Assembly (NCBI RefSeq): GCF_006543045.1
Contig: NZ_RBZW01000003.1
Span: 124,001 to 188,000, forward strand
Source: Salinadaptatus halalkaliphilus
GTDB taxonomy: Archaea; Halobacteriota; Halobacteria; Halobacteriales; Natrialbaceae
Reading direction: 5' to 3'
DNA length: 64,000 nucleotides
Shown: one piece after another, positions 27,339 through 35,632 of the stretch
Numbering within the stretch: the first letter of the stretch is position 1
How the letters are laid out: the number at the start of each line of letters is the position of its first letter
The notes under the pieces: model-generated
The model's database searches: none
Seen by the model: only the letters and a program-made list of their open reading frames with translations
Told to the model about the DNA's origin: nothing
Made by a program: the position numbers and the translations under genes

Positions 27339-28715
27339 ATGAACCGCCGTCGTGTACTGCAAACGGCTGCGGTAGCAGGACTGTCCGTGATAGGTTCACT
27401 CGGTGTCGGGACCACAACTGCGACAGCCAGCGGTGGCTCGCTCGAGTGGACGTACGAAACGGACCAACGGGCACGAACGTCGCCGACAGTCGTCGACGGC
27501 GTCGTCTATACGGGGATGTCCGATCAACCCTCTCACCGGCTGCACGCGATTGACGCCGCGACCGGCGACCCCCTCGAAGAGATATTTCAGGGACGTCCGA
27601 TACGCGAGGTGAGCGTCGTCAACGGGATCATTTTCGTCGCCCAGGATGGCGGTGACGCGGCGATCGAGGCCTACGACGCGACGACTTACGACCGCCTCTA
27701 CAGCGTTGATATGGAGAACGCACCGAACACACAGCCAACCGTGTTCGACGGGACGATCTACGTCGGGAGCGGCGACGGCCTCGTCTACGCGCTGGACGCG
27801 TGGACGGCGCAGCGAGAGTGGACGTTCGAGACCGACGACGACGTCGATTCGTCCCCGGTCCTGGATAGCGGAACGATTTACGTCGGCTGTAACGACGAAC
27901 ACCTGTACGCTATCGACGCCGAAACAGGCGACGAGGAGTGGGCGTTTGCGGCCAACGGTCCGATCCGGTCCTCACCGACCGTCCACGACGGCACGGTCTA
28001 CGTCGGCGAGTCGGCGAACCGGTTGCTGGCGGTCGACGCCGGCTCGGGGCAAAGCGAGTGGCAGTTCGACACAGCAGGATCCGTCAGTTCCTCGCCGACC
28101 GTCTCCGACGGGACTGTCTTCGTCGGCGACTGGGAGGGGAACGTCGTAGCCGTCGACGCTGACAGCGGTGACGAGTTGTGGACCTTCGAAACCGAGGACA
28201 ACGTGCGGTCGTCGCCGACCGTCGCGGGTGCGACCGTCTTCGTCGTCAGCGACGACGGCCATTGCTACGCGATCGACGCGACCAGTGGGGACGAACGATG
28301 GGCGTTCGACACCGGAAACCCCGTCGGTATCGTCCACCACCAGCCCTCGCCGACGGTCGTCGACGGGATCGTCTACTTCGTGAACGGAAACACCGTCTAC
28401 GCGCTCGAGGCCGGGGTCTCCGGTTCTAGCGAGGGGACGCGAATGCAACTCGGAACGCTCGGCCACCACGATGTCTGGGCCGACACCGCGGCGGCCGGTG
28501 ATCGGCCGTCGCTCGACGAGATCGAACAGGAACGCGAGTCGAACGATCGCTCCGGCGACAGTGACGACGGCACGGCCGGCGGTACCGGCGGCTCGGGTGG
28601 AGGGACCGCCGAGGCCGACGGGTTGCCTGGACCCGGCGTCGTGGGCACGCTTGGGGCTCTCGGCAGCGTCTCGTATCTGCTGGCTCGGCGGGGATCCAGG
28701 GAGGAAAACCGATGA
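27339..28715 (+). CDS. Tat-exported PQQ-like beta-propeller protein with C-terminal anchor
   Basis: A 458-residue protein; the start MNRRRVLQTAAVAGL at 27339 gives a Tat signal peptide (twin-arginine followed by a hydrophobic stretch ending TATA); an ATG 24 bp upstream is possible. Residues 35-385 are about eight propeller blades with repeats of the kind 'SSPTV.DGTVYVG..D..LYALDA.TG...W.F.T', the PQQ/YncE type. The tail has a Gly/Asp linker and then PGPGVVGTLGALGSVSYLLARR, which resembles the haloarchaeal PGF-CTERM sorting signal. It should sit on the outside of the membrane; whether it binds a quinone cofactor is unknown. It overlaps the next gene by 4 bp. Confidence 0.88.
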   Translation: MNRRRVLQTAAVAGLSVIGSLGVGTTTATASGGSLEWTYETDQRARTSPTVVDGVVYTGMSDQPSHRLHAIDAATGDPLEEIFQGRPIREVSVVNGIIFVAQDGGDAAIEAYDATTYDRLYSVDMENAPNTQPTVFDGTIYVGSGDGLVYALDAWTAQREWTFETDDDVDSSPVLDSGTIYVGCNDEHLYAIDAETGDEEWAFAANGPIRSSPTVHDGTVYVGESANRLLAVDAGSGQSEWQFDTAGSVSSSPTVSDGTVFVGDWEGNVVAVDADSGDELWTFETEDNVRSSPTVAGATVFVVSDDGHCYAIDATSGDERWAFDTGNPVGIVHHQPSPTVVDGIVYFVNGNTVYALEAGVSGSSEGTRMQLGTLGHHDVWADTAAAGDRPSLDEIEQERESNDRSGDSDDGTAGGTGGSGGGTAEADGLPGPGVVGTLGALGSVSYLLARRGSREENR

Positions 28716-29344
28716 GCGATCGTGTGACTCGGCGTCGATTGCTGGCCGTCTGCGGCGTCGGCGTCGCTACCGGGCTATCGGGCTGTACCGGCAGTGACGT
28801 AGGGAGCGAAACCGAAACCGGCGACCAGAACGGAACCACGGACACGACCGACGGTGCCGAACACGATGGCGGTGGCGACTCCGGCGAGACCCAGATCAGG
28901 TACGGCACCTCCTACATCGCGGAGATAACCCTTCACGAGGCTGGAACGCCCGAGATTACCCAGACGCTCCACGACGGCGACCACTACACCCGTACGGTGT
29001 TGGGCGACGGCGAAGTACTCGAATCCTATTACGTCGATGGCAAGTCCTACTCGATCGTCCAAGGGAACTGCCTCGTCGACGAGGAGCCGGCGGCGGAGAC
29101 ATCGATACCGGACATCCAATCACCGAGTGGCCAGACGGGAACGCTTTCGGCGTCGGAGACGACCACGATAGATGGCGAATCCGTCGAGGTGTACACACAC
29201 CCCGAGGACGATGCCAGCTGGTACGTCAGCACCGAAACCGGCTATCCGGTCCAGTTCGAGTCGGCGGTCGCGACGGTACGCTACCACTCGTGGGGCGACA
29301 CCGATCCGATCTCCCCACCCGATATGGAGTGTCTCGAGATGTGA
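28712..29344 (+). CDS. Tat lipoprotein, unknown function
   Basis: A 210-residue protein with a Tat signal (VTRRRLLAVCGVGVATG) and a lipobox LSGC, so it should be lipid-anchored on the outer face of the membrane. A Thr/Asp/Gly-rich spacer of about 35 residues follows, then a beta-rich domain (IAEITLHEAGTPEITQTLHDGDHYTRTVL... SYYVDGKSYSIVQGNC). Its ATG overlaps the stop of the PQQ-propeller gene (28712-28715), indicating coupled translation and probably a shared role at the cell surface. I do not recognise the domain. Confidence 0.75.
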   Translation: MSDRVTRRRLLAVCGVGVATGLSGCTGSDVGSETETGDQNGTTDTTDGAEHDGGGDSGETQIRYGTSYIAEITLHEAGTPEITQTLHDGDHYTRTVLGDGEVLESYYVDGKSYSIVQGNCLVDEEPAAETSIPDIQSPSGQTGTLSASETTTIDGESVEVYTHPEDDASWYVSTETGYPVQFESAVATVRYHSWGDTDPISPPDMECLEM

Positions 29345-29528
29345 TGGCCGCTTCCTGACGGATCGGGCATCCGATTTGGATTTTCCCCGCGTTACAGCCC
29401 ACGACGTACCCGGTCAGTCGATAACTCATAGGGATTGTCGTAGCCAACCGGCGGGTTCGAAGTGTGGTCTGTAACGACGTTTCTCGGTTTGTCGTTGAAA
29501 AAACGATGAACTCCGACGATAATCCCTA

Positions 29529-30236
29529 TCAGTTTTCGTACCTGCTAGGGTCGAGCACCACCGACTCCATGGTGTTGGTGTTTACCGCCAGCGATTCCTC
29601 GAACGTCGGCGTCCCGGACGCGGAATCGTATCGAACCTCGAGTTCCATCTCCGTCACCAACGCGCCGTCCGCGGAGACCGCCGCGCCGTCGTCTGCCGAA
29701 AACTCGGCAGTCGGCGGGGCTTCGAACGCGTCTGTGATGTCGCCGTCGTCCTCGTGGACGATCTCGACGGGCGTCGTCTCGAGGGTCAGCGAAGTGTACG
29801 TGCCCGCGGGAATGCCGAGATCCCACGTGAGCGTGACGGTGTCGCCGGCCGGCCCGGTTTCGTAACCGGTAAGATCGACGGGTACGCCGACGGGAACGGT
29901 GACATCGGCTCCATCCGCCCTGGACAACGTGGCGCTTTCGACGGTGACGGCGAAGCGGTCGTACTCGCCGACATCGCCGTGGCTCCTGATCGTCGTCGCA
30001 AGGACATAACTCGCCTCGTCGGACGGCCCGTCCACGTCGGGATTGGCCAGAAACGCCGGATCGTCCGGCGTCTCGACATCCCACCGGTCGGCACTGTTTC
30101 CGTCTGTTCCGGAGTTGTCGGTTCCAGTTGGCCCGGTCTCGTCGTCGCTACTCCCCGTACAACCTGCCAGCACGGCGAACGCTGTCGTCGACCCAGCGAC
30201 CAGCAGGCTGCGGCGGGTTCGTCCGTTCCGATACAT
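29529..30236 (-). CDS. Lipoprotein with DUF4382-like domain
   Basis: A 235-residue protein starting MYRNGRTRRSLLVAGS at 30236. The signal region has twin arginines and the lipobox LAGC. After a Thr/Gly/Asp-rich spacer, the domain has a beta-sandwich pattern: VTVESATLSRADGADVTVPVG, VDLTGYETG, LGIPAGTYTSLTLETTPVEIV, then MELEVRYDSASGTPTFEESLAV. The core (a 'V.L..L..G.....L...IPAGTYT.L.L' pattern) fits DUF4382. It is probably surface-anchored; function unknown. Confidence 0.72.
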   Translation of the reverse strand: MYRNGRTRRSLLVAGSTTAFAVLAGCTGSSDDETGPTGTDNSGTDGNSADRWDVETPDDPAFLANPDVDGPSDEASYVLATTIRSHGDVGEYDRFAVTVESATLSRADGADVTVPVGVPVDLTGYETGPAGDTVTLTWDLGIPAGTYTSLTLETTPVEIVHEDDGDITDAFEAPPTAEFSADDGAAVSADGALVTEMELEVRYDSASGTPTFEESLAVNTNTMESVVLDPSRYEN

Positions 30237-30612
30237 ACCCACCTATCCCGTGGGGATAGTATATCGTTCAGCTAACGTCACTGTAATCGCACACATTACC
30301 CCGACACAATAGCGACCGTCACTACGTTCGTCCTCGAGGTCCGCCAGTCTCGAGGACCGTCGGCCGTGTCGTCCTCGACGCGGGGTGGAGTCACTGACGA
30401 CGCGTGGCTCGTTCGGCCCGGTCCCACGGAGCGGGTCGAGGCGTTCGGGAAACTCTCCCGGATTGTGACCTCGAGCACGCTCGAGACTCCCGGATTTGAA
30501 GTACCGTATTACTATCAAGCATTACAGGGTAGTCGATTCAGCAATTTCGAGGGGGAGCCCCCGGCCTCAAGGAGCGAGGCGCGTATGCGCCGAGGGAGTA
30601 GGGAGGGGTAGT
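30237..30612. other. Intergenic region with candidate att remnant and possible IS end
   Basis: No gene was seen. At 30487-30500 a 14-bp sequence matches the 3' part of tRNA-Phe (see findings). At 30545-30612 there are two short GC hairpins (GGGGGAGCCCCC and GGCGCGTATGCGCC) followed by GAGGGAGTAGGGAGGGG, which resembles ends of haloarchaeal tnpB elements and is reported as a tentative solo end. Confidence 0.4.
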
Positions 30613-31584
30613 TTACCGTTGCAGTTGTGATCCGGTACTAAAACTCGTGAGGTCGTCAATCCGGTCTTCGAGTGCGTCGATTTCTCGTCGTAGATCGTCG
30701 GTCTCTTCCTCTTCGCTCGCTGCTAGGCGGTCTTTCAGCCCCTGGAGACGCGACTCTTTGACGTCTTCGTCGACCTCGGATTTCCGGACGTATTCGCTCT
30801 CGTCGATCTCGTAGACGGCCGACTCCGGGAGCTCCGTCACCTCCAGAGCCTCGTCGACCTTGCTCGAATCGACGCTCGTCACACGTTTCCGGTCGATCCC
30901 TTCGTCCTCCAACACGGCTAGTACTTCCTCGTCATCCTTGAGCGAGCGGTTGCGGCGTGATGTCCGCTGAACGGATCCGTACTGGCCGTGGACCGGTTGG
31001 TCGTGATGCAGTCTGTCGAGCAACACGTCAGCGACATCCTGTCGGAACTCGTTGGCGTTTCGCTGAACGTCCGAACACAGCGTGTAGAGATTCACGAGCA
31101 TGTTCGTCTCCAGTTCAGAAAGATCGGACACGTCGTGACGCTCGAGCGCGTCGATGAGAAGTAATGCGTCCGAATAGACGTCCACTCCATCAGGTTCGAC
31201 GCGCTCGCTTTCGTCCGTCCCTGTCTCGTCACCAACCAGTTGCGTAGCAGTCGTGCCTTCTTTTTCCGTGATGGTCCCCGTCTGCTCGTCGATCTCGAAG
31301 CGAGGATGAAGACTCAGTACAGCGGGGTATGGAGCGGCATCTGGTGGAAGTCGATCGAGGTCGAAACCACTGTCTACCTCCCGTATCCGCCGGTAAAGGG
31401 TTTCGAACTGTTCGCGCTGAAGGGGCATTCGTTCCTCCGTCTCCGTGAACGTGACGACGACACGGTGTTCCTGTACGTCTGTGATGCGGAATCGGTCGTG
31501 AGAGAGCGGTGTGATGAGCTCGGCACCGTTGGAGAGATCGTCAAGTTCGTCGAGAAGCGTGTGCCAACTGACGCTGAACGGCAT
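30613..31584 (-). CDS. Uncharacterised haloarchaeal protein with C-terminal coiled coil
   Basis: A 323-residue acidic protein starting MPFSVSWHTLLDELDDLSNG at 31584. The N-terminal 90 residues (LITPLSHDRFRITDVQEHRVVVTF, MPLQREQFETLYRRI) look like a compact alpha/beta domain, then a linker, a helical middle, and a C-terminal coiled coil (about 270-315: VDEDVKESRLQGLKDRLAASEEEETDDLRREIDALEDRI). No membrane segment or signal peptide. No catalytic motif. Position inside the accessory region suggests a plasmid- or island-borne gene; function unknown. Confidence 0.65.
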   Translation of the reverse strand: MPFSVSWHTLLDELDDLSNGAELITPLSHDRFRITDVQEHRVVVTFTETEERMPLQREQFETLYRRIREVDSGFDLDRLPPDAAPYPAVLSLHPRFEIDEQTGTITEKEGTTATQLVGDETGTDESERVEPDGVDVYSDALLLIDALERHDVSDLSELETNMLVNLYTLCSDVQRNANEFRQDVADVLLDRLHHDQPVHGQYGSVQRTSRRNRSLKDDEEVLAVLEDEGIDRKRVTSVDSSKVDEALEVTELPESAVYEIDESEYVRKSEVDEDVKESRLQGLKDRLAASEEEETDDLRREIDALEDRIDDLTSFSTGSQLQR

Positions 31585-31627
31585 GGATATGTGTTGGTCC
31601 GCTTCGCATAAAACCTTCAGGACACTC

Positions 31628-31742
31628 ATCATACGGACTGCTGTGATTACGTTCGGCAGGATTCGACAGACCAGCCACGACAGGGGTTGATACGGGAGGG
31701 TCGTGACAGCATGGCGGGAAAGAGTCACAGCAATCCGTATCA
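31628..31742. repeat. Palindromic repeat copy R1 (variant interior)
   Basis: The ends are TCATACGGACTGCTGTGA and TCACAGCAATCCGTATCA, one mismatch across the 16 inner bases of the inverted repeat. The flanking trinucleotide is TCA on both sides. The 79-bp interior differs from the other copies. The right TCA (31740-31742) is the TGA stop of the neighbouring minus-strand gene. Confidence 0.75.
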
Positions 31743-32288
31743 ATCGAGGCCTGCTCGCCGCCGGAACTCCGCCTCGAGTACGGCGAGTATCTCGTCCAGT
31801 TGGTTATCGGGCAGGTCGGCAAACGTGGCTCGATAGAACGTCTCTGTGACGGTTAGTTGCTCGTCGAGTACTCTCTTCGGGCCGTCCGCGTCTCTGGCGC
31901 GGTCGATTGCCTGGTCCCAGATGTCCTTATTCGGTAGCCGTTCGAATTCCGCGCCCACGAGCAACGCGGGGTCGAAATCGAACTCCCGCATGAGTTCGGT
32001 CACCTCCCACTCGCCGGTCGTAAGATCGTAGGTGTACCGCTTGCGGACGTGCCACCGGGCGGGCGTCGGCATCCTCTTCCCCGTCGAAGAGGTCGAGGAG
32101 AACGGTCCCGACGGATGGCGCTCGATGCGGAAACTGAACGATTCCTCGTCGATGGCCCACCAGCTTCCCCGGGACTTGATTGTCTCCATCGTTAGCCCGT
32201 CCGGAAGCGAGATGTCGTTCCGTTCGAGAAACCAGATGACGTCGTCACGATCGACGAGATCCGGCAGATCTGAATTGTGATCTGCCAT
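31740..32288 (-). CDS. Hypothetical protein, 182 aa
   Basis: A soluble acidic protein with Trp-rich segments (DDVIWFLERNDISLPDGL, SRGSWWAIDEESFSFRIERH) and a helical C-terminus (IWDQAIDRARDADGPKRVLDEQ, LDEILAVLEAEFRRRAGLD). No family was recognised. The stop codon is the terminal TGA of repeat copy R1, so the present C-terminus may have been fixed or altered by that insertion. Confidence 0.6.
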   Translation of the reverse strand: MADHNSDLPDLVDRDDVIWFLERNDISLPDGLTMETIKSRGSWWAIDEESFSFRIERHPSGPFSSTSSTGKRMPTPARWHVRKRYTYDLTTGEWEVTELMREFDFDPALLVGAEFERLPNKDIWDQAIDRARDADGPKRVLDEQLTVTETFYRATFADLPDNQLDEILAVLEAEFRRRAGLD

Positions 32289-32501
32289 GTCGGTACTTGG
32301 AATCCCTCCAAGAAGACATCACCGACGAACTCACAACCGTCCGAGCCGAAGAAGATACAAGAGAATGACAATCTACCGACTCAGCGGCAAGTACGAGTAC
32401 GATCCGACTTCGCTGTGGCGCGACATCGTCGTCGGAGCAGACCGCACGCTCGGCGACCCGACACCAAAATCAGATTAGGTTCTCGTATCGAAGGACAACA
32501 C

Positions 32502-33302
32502 ATGAACGTCGACCGAAAAACGGTCCGGAATCGAAGCTCCGACGCAGTATTTGATCGCGGAGAAACCTATCGGGAGGAGGGACGCGTTCGGGAGCTCGAC
32601 CGTTTCGACGACCTCGTTACCGCGACTGTCCGGGGATCGACACTGTACGATGTGACGATCGAATTCGGCGGGCAGAGCATCGACACACAGTGTACGTGCC
32701 CGTACGACGGCGGCGGCGACTGCAAGCACGTCGTTGCAGTATTACTGGACGTTGCCGCAACCCCGCCACAGGACGAAAGCGAGGACATAGAGACGGTCTT
32801 GGACGACGTGTCGGCTAACGACTTGCGTGCGTTTGTTCGTGACGCCCTCGCCGAACACTCGGAGTTGCGCGAACAGTTTCTCGCACGATTTGGTGACGAC
32901 CACAAATCAGTCGACGCGTACCGCGAGGAAATCGCACAACTGTTCGAGCAGCACGCTGATCCGGTTGTGTACGAGGCCATCGACTTTTCGCGGTTTTTCG
33001 GGCTCGCAGACCAGTACCGTGACCACGACCGGCACCTGGCCGCTGCGACCGTCTATCGGGCGGTGTTCGAGGAGGTCGACGAGAAATCGAACTGGATCGA
33101 TGGTGCCTACGACCACTACGCACGGACGATCCAGCGAGCACTTGATAGCTACGCCGATTGCATCCTCGCAACCGATCCAACCCCCGAAGAGTTCGACACG
33201 TACGCTGGCGTTCTAGAAGCACGAACGACGACGGAACCGCCGATCAACAACGAGCAGTTCCGGCGTGAACTAGATAATCTCGAGGAACGATACAATGAGT
33301 GA
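32502..33302 (+). CDS. SWIM zinc-finger protein (probably C-terminally truncated)
   Basis: A 266-residue protein starting MNVDRKTVRNRSSDAVFDRG. The SWIM motif is clear: CTCPYDGGGDCKHVVAVLL (CxCx..CxH, about residues 65-85). Next come helical segments with DLRAFVRDALAEHSELREQFLARFGD and YEAIDFSRFFGLADQYRDHDRH, typical of haloarchaeal SWIM proteins. The protein ends at ...LDNLEERYNE. A piece that looks like the usual C-terminal part of such proteins occurs 1.3 kb downstream at 34601-34983, beyond an inserted gene and an IS remnant. SWIM domains bind nucleic acid or protein partners. Confidence 0.85.
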   Translation: MNVDRKTVRNRSSDAVFDRGETYREEGRVRELDRFDDLVTATVRGSTLYDVTIEFGGQSIDTQCTCPYDGGGDCKHVVAVLLDVAATPPQDESEDIETVLDDVSANDLRAFVRDALAEHSELREQFLARFGDDHKSVDAYREEIAQLFEQHADPVVYEAIDFSRFFGLADQYRDHDRHLAAATVYRAVFEEVDEKSNWIDGAYDHYARTIQRALDSYADCILATDPTPEEFDTYAGVLEARTTTEPPINNEQFRRELDNLEERYNE

Positions 33303-33342
33303 GTAAACAGAGAGATTTGATATCGAGATCGGGAGTGGAACA

Positions 33343-34071
33343 GTGGCACATATCATCGATACGGAGGTCGATGAAACTGGGGATGACGATCCCTTCTCAC
33401 TTGGACACTCTGCACCCGGCGAGAAGATGTGCAGTCGGGGAAACCGTAGCTTCCGAAGCAAACAAGTTCCGTTTCCGGAGTTTGTATCCCACCACGATAT
33501 CGACAAGGAAGGCTTCGAGGGCGACGCACCGGAGATAATCTGTTCGTACTGCTGGTCGAATACGATCAACGGAGTAGCGGAAACACAACAACGAGACGAT
33601 GATCTCTCCGGGCGGATCGGGACCGTCGGGTACCGTCTCCGGTGGAAGCAGAAAGGTCGCGCACGCGAAGAGTGGTACGATGTCGTTGTCAGTCCCGACA
33701 CGACGATGGCTGAACTGGACCGACTCGTCTGCCGGTTCACCACGCTCGATGATTTCCACCTCCGGATGTACGGCCTCGAAGACGAATATCTGGACTCTAG
33801 CCTCAACGTGATTCCTGACCACCAGTACGAAAAAGTGGCAGATCCGACGTACACGAAAGCCAGCGAGATGACGGTCGGAGAAGTCGCCGAACGTGCCGAC
33901 CTCTGGGACGGCGACAGACTCAGCCTCGTCTATGATTTCGGGACGCCGTCGTACTTCTACTGTATTATCAAGGAGATCTATGGGCCAACGGAGATCGAGG
34001 AGTTACTCGGAAATAGCGATAGTATCGTCTCTACTGAGACGGCTGCGATATTGACCTCCTCCACGCCCTGA
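33343..34071 (+). CDS. pRiA4b ORF-3-like protein, C-terminus encoded by an IS end
   Basis: A 242-residue protein starting at GTG 33343. The middle and C-terminal parts have the plasmid pRiA4b ORF-3 (IS1096 TnpR-like) pattern: YRLRWKQKGRAREEWYDVVV, TTLDDFHLRMYGLEDEYLD and LSLVYDFGTPSYFYCIIKEI. The fold is linked to plasmids and transposons; its biochemical role is unknown. The N-terminus has an additional Cys/His-containing part (KMCSRGN, IICSYCWSN). The last seven codons (LTSSTP and stop) lie within the right-end sequence of the adjacent tnpB-type element, which starts near 34051, so the native C-terminus was replaced. Confidence 0.65.
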   Translation: MAHIIDTEVDETGDDDPFSLGHSAPGEKMCSRGNRSFRSKQVPFPEFVSHHDIDKEGFEGDAPEIICSYCWSNTINGVAETQQRDDDLSGRIGTVGYRLRWKQKGRAREEWYDVVVSPDTTMAELDRLVCRFTTLDDFHLRMYGLEDEYLDSSLNVIPDHQYEKVADPTYTKASEMTVGEVAERADLWDGDRLSLVYDFGTPSYFYCIIKEIYGPTEIEELLGNSDSIVSTETAAILTSSTP

Positions 34072-34600
34072 AGGACGTGGAATCCGACCATCGGATTTCC
34101 GCCGAGCGTGGCGTTCGAGGTCCCAACCCGCACTCAAGGGGAACCGGCAGCATCTCGGAAGACACAGTCTTCCGACGGTCCGCGAGAGCTTTGCTCTCGC
34201 TTGATACCGGCGAAACTATCCTTTTCTCCCCTGTGTAGGGCTGTGGCCCGGCCAAACAGGCCCCATCGGAATCCGTGTCATCGCCGTGCGAACCACCGCT
34301 GGTTCGCCACCCCTTGTGGTTCGGGGCCGGCATCTCACCGATTCCGTAGCGTTCCATGCTACACGGGGCCATACAAAAACACTTGCGGTCGGAAATCCGT
34401 CATCCACCGTCCGTGGTCGGTGACTGATACGGTTTACTGTAAGTCGTTACCGCCGAAACCGCGACCCGTCTGCGGTTTCGCCGGTAAATCGTTACAGCAA
34501 TCCGTATGAGTTGTCCGCTCAACCCCCGCCTGTTCGCTCCTCGGTTCCGACGGAGCGTCGGAACACTCGTCACTCACGGGAAGACGGGGGTATGCGCTCG
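34051..34600 (-). mobile_element. Remnant of an IS200/IS605-type element (both ends, tnpB 3' tail only)
   Basis: The right end (ATTGACCTCCTCCACGCCC with a GCCCTGAAGGACG hairpin) and left end (CCCCCGCCTGTTCGCTCC ... GGGAAGACGGGGGTATGCGC at 34518-34600) match those of the complete element at 35633-37130. Between them is about 330 bp whose minus-strand frame (34031-34372 region) looks like a degraded tnpB 3' tail, followed by repeat copy R2. All of the nuclease core is gone. Confidence 0.65.
34425..34509. repeat. Palindromic repeat copy R2
   Basis: TGA-TACGGTTTACTGTAAG... CAGCAATCCGTA-TGA, 85 bp, with an internal stem CCGAAACCGC...GCGGTTTCGCCGG. TGA flanks both ends. Inserted within the tnpB-element remnant. 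Confidence 0.8.
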
Positions 34601-34983
34601 TACCCTTATCACTCTACGAGGAGTTCGAACGGCAGTTCGAGGATGACCGACAGAACCTCATCAGGATGTACGTCCACGAAGGTGAGCGCGAAAAAGCGTT
34701 TGCGGAACTGAAAGAAAGCGAGAATCTCTCGCTGGTTCGTCAGTATCGGGAGTCAGTCGCAACCGTCGATCCAGTCGAGTACTTCGAGTTTTACCGGGAA
34801 CTACGCATTCCGTTTGCCGCTGGTGAGACCGGACGGCGTCACTATCGGAAGATTGCCGACCACCTCGAAGAGATGCAGTGTCTGGTCCCCGAGGAGCGAT
34901 TCGAGGAGTTCCTCGACTTTCTGAAGGACAAACACTCGAACCGACCAGCGTTTCTCGACGAACTGGAGAAGGCGGGATTTTGA
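34601..34983 (+). pseudogene. C-terminal fragment of a SWIM-type protein
   Basis: The frame is open from inside the IS left end, but coherent protein starts right after it at VPLSLYEEFERQFEDDRQNLIRMYV. Then follow EKAFAELKESENLSLVRQYRE, DPVEYFEFYRELRIPFAAGETGRRHYRKIADHLEEM, and KDKHSNRPAFLDELEKAGF with a natural-looking end. This matches my recollection of the C-terminal half of haloarchaeal SWIM proteins. An internal ATG at 34666 could start a 105-aa product but would cut the domain. Probably the severed tail of the gene at 32502-33302. Confidence 0.6.
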
Positions 34984-35032
34984 TCGTCTCCGACCGAACG
35001 TTTACCCGTGATGCCAGGTCCAGCCCCAACTG

Positions 35033-35539
35033 ATGGCTGAAACTCGAGAGACCGATTCAATCCCAACAACTGTTCTCCGAGATACGCGCGAGCAGCGCCC
35101 GTGGGGATTCGACAACCTGCCAGTCGAGACACGAGACGTGACGCTCTCGACGGGTGACTACACCGTTCCGGAATACTGTACACACGATTCCGAGCTCGAC
35201 ACGTATCGTCCACACTTCGCAATCGAACGCAAGTCCGGCCACGATTTTCTCACTGCGATCACCTGGGAACGGGACCGATTCGAACGCGAGCTACAGCGGG
35301 CGGCCGAATGGCCACACCCTCTTCCTGTGATCGTCGAGACATCGTGGCAGACACTACTCCGGAATCGTGGTTGCATGGCAAGACGGGACATCCATCCGAC
35401 TCAGATCGTGGGGACAGTCACAGCATGGAGCCAACACTACAACGTCGCCTTTCATTTCGTAGAGACACGCAAACGTGGCGCACTCTGTGCATTCCTGCTG
35501 CTCGTCCGCTACAGGCTGGTTCGGCAGTTTGAGAAGTAA
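35033..35539 (+). CDS. ERCC4-domain (XPF-like) nuclease
   Basis: A 168-residue stand-alone nuclease domain. Motifs of the XPF/MUS81/Hef family are present: VLRDTREQRPW, TLSTGDYTVPEY, FAIERKSGHDFLTAI (the ERK catalytic signature) and a helical ERDRFERELQRAAEW region. There is no helicase, HhH or PCNA-interaction domain. Such short ERCC4 proteins cut branched or flapped DNA and are common on haloarchaeal plasmids and proviruses. It lies between two tnpB-type elements. Confidence 0.85.
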   Translation: MAETRETDSIPTTVLRDTREQRPWGFDNLPVETRDVTLSTGDYTVPEYCTHDSELDTYRPHFAIERKSGHDFLTAITWERDRFERELQRAAEWPHPLPVIVETSWQTLLRNRGCMARRDIHPTQIVGTVTAWSQHYNVAFHFVETRKRGALCAFLLLVRYRLVRQFEK

Positions 35540-35632
35540 TCTCGATTTTATTATTGCGACCAGTGAACACGTCGAAGGCTCCAAAAATCATCCGCTTCAA
35601 ATCGGCGGAGCACTCGGTGTCGAATGACACGC

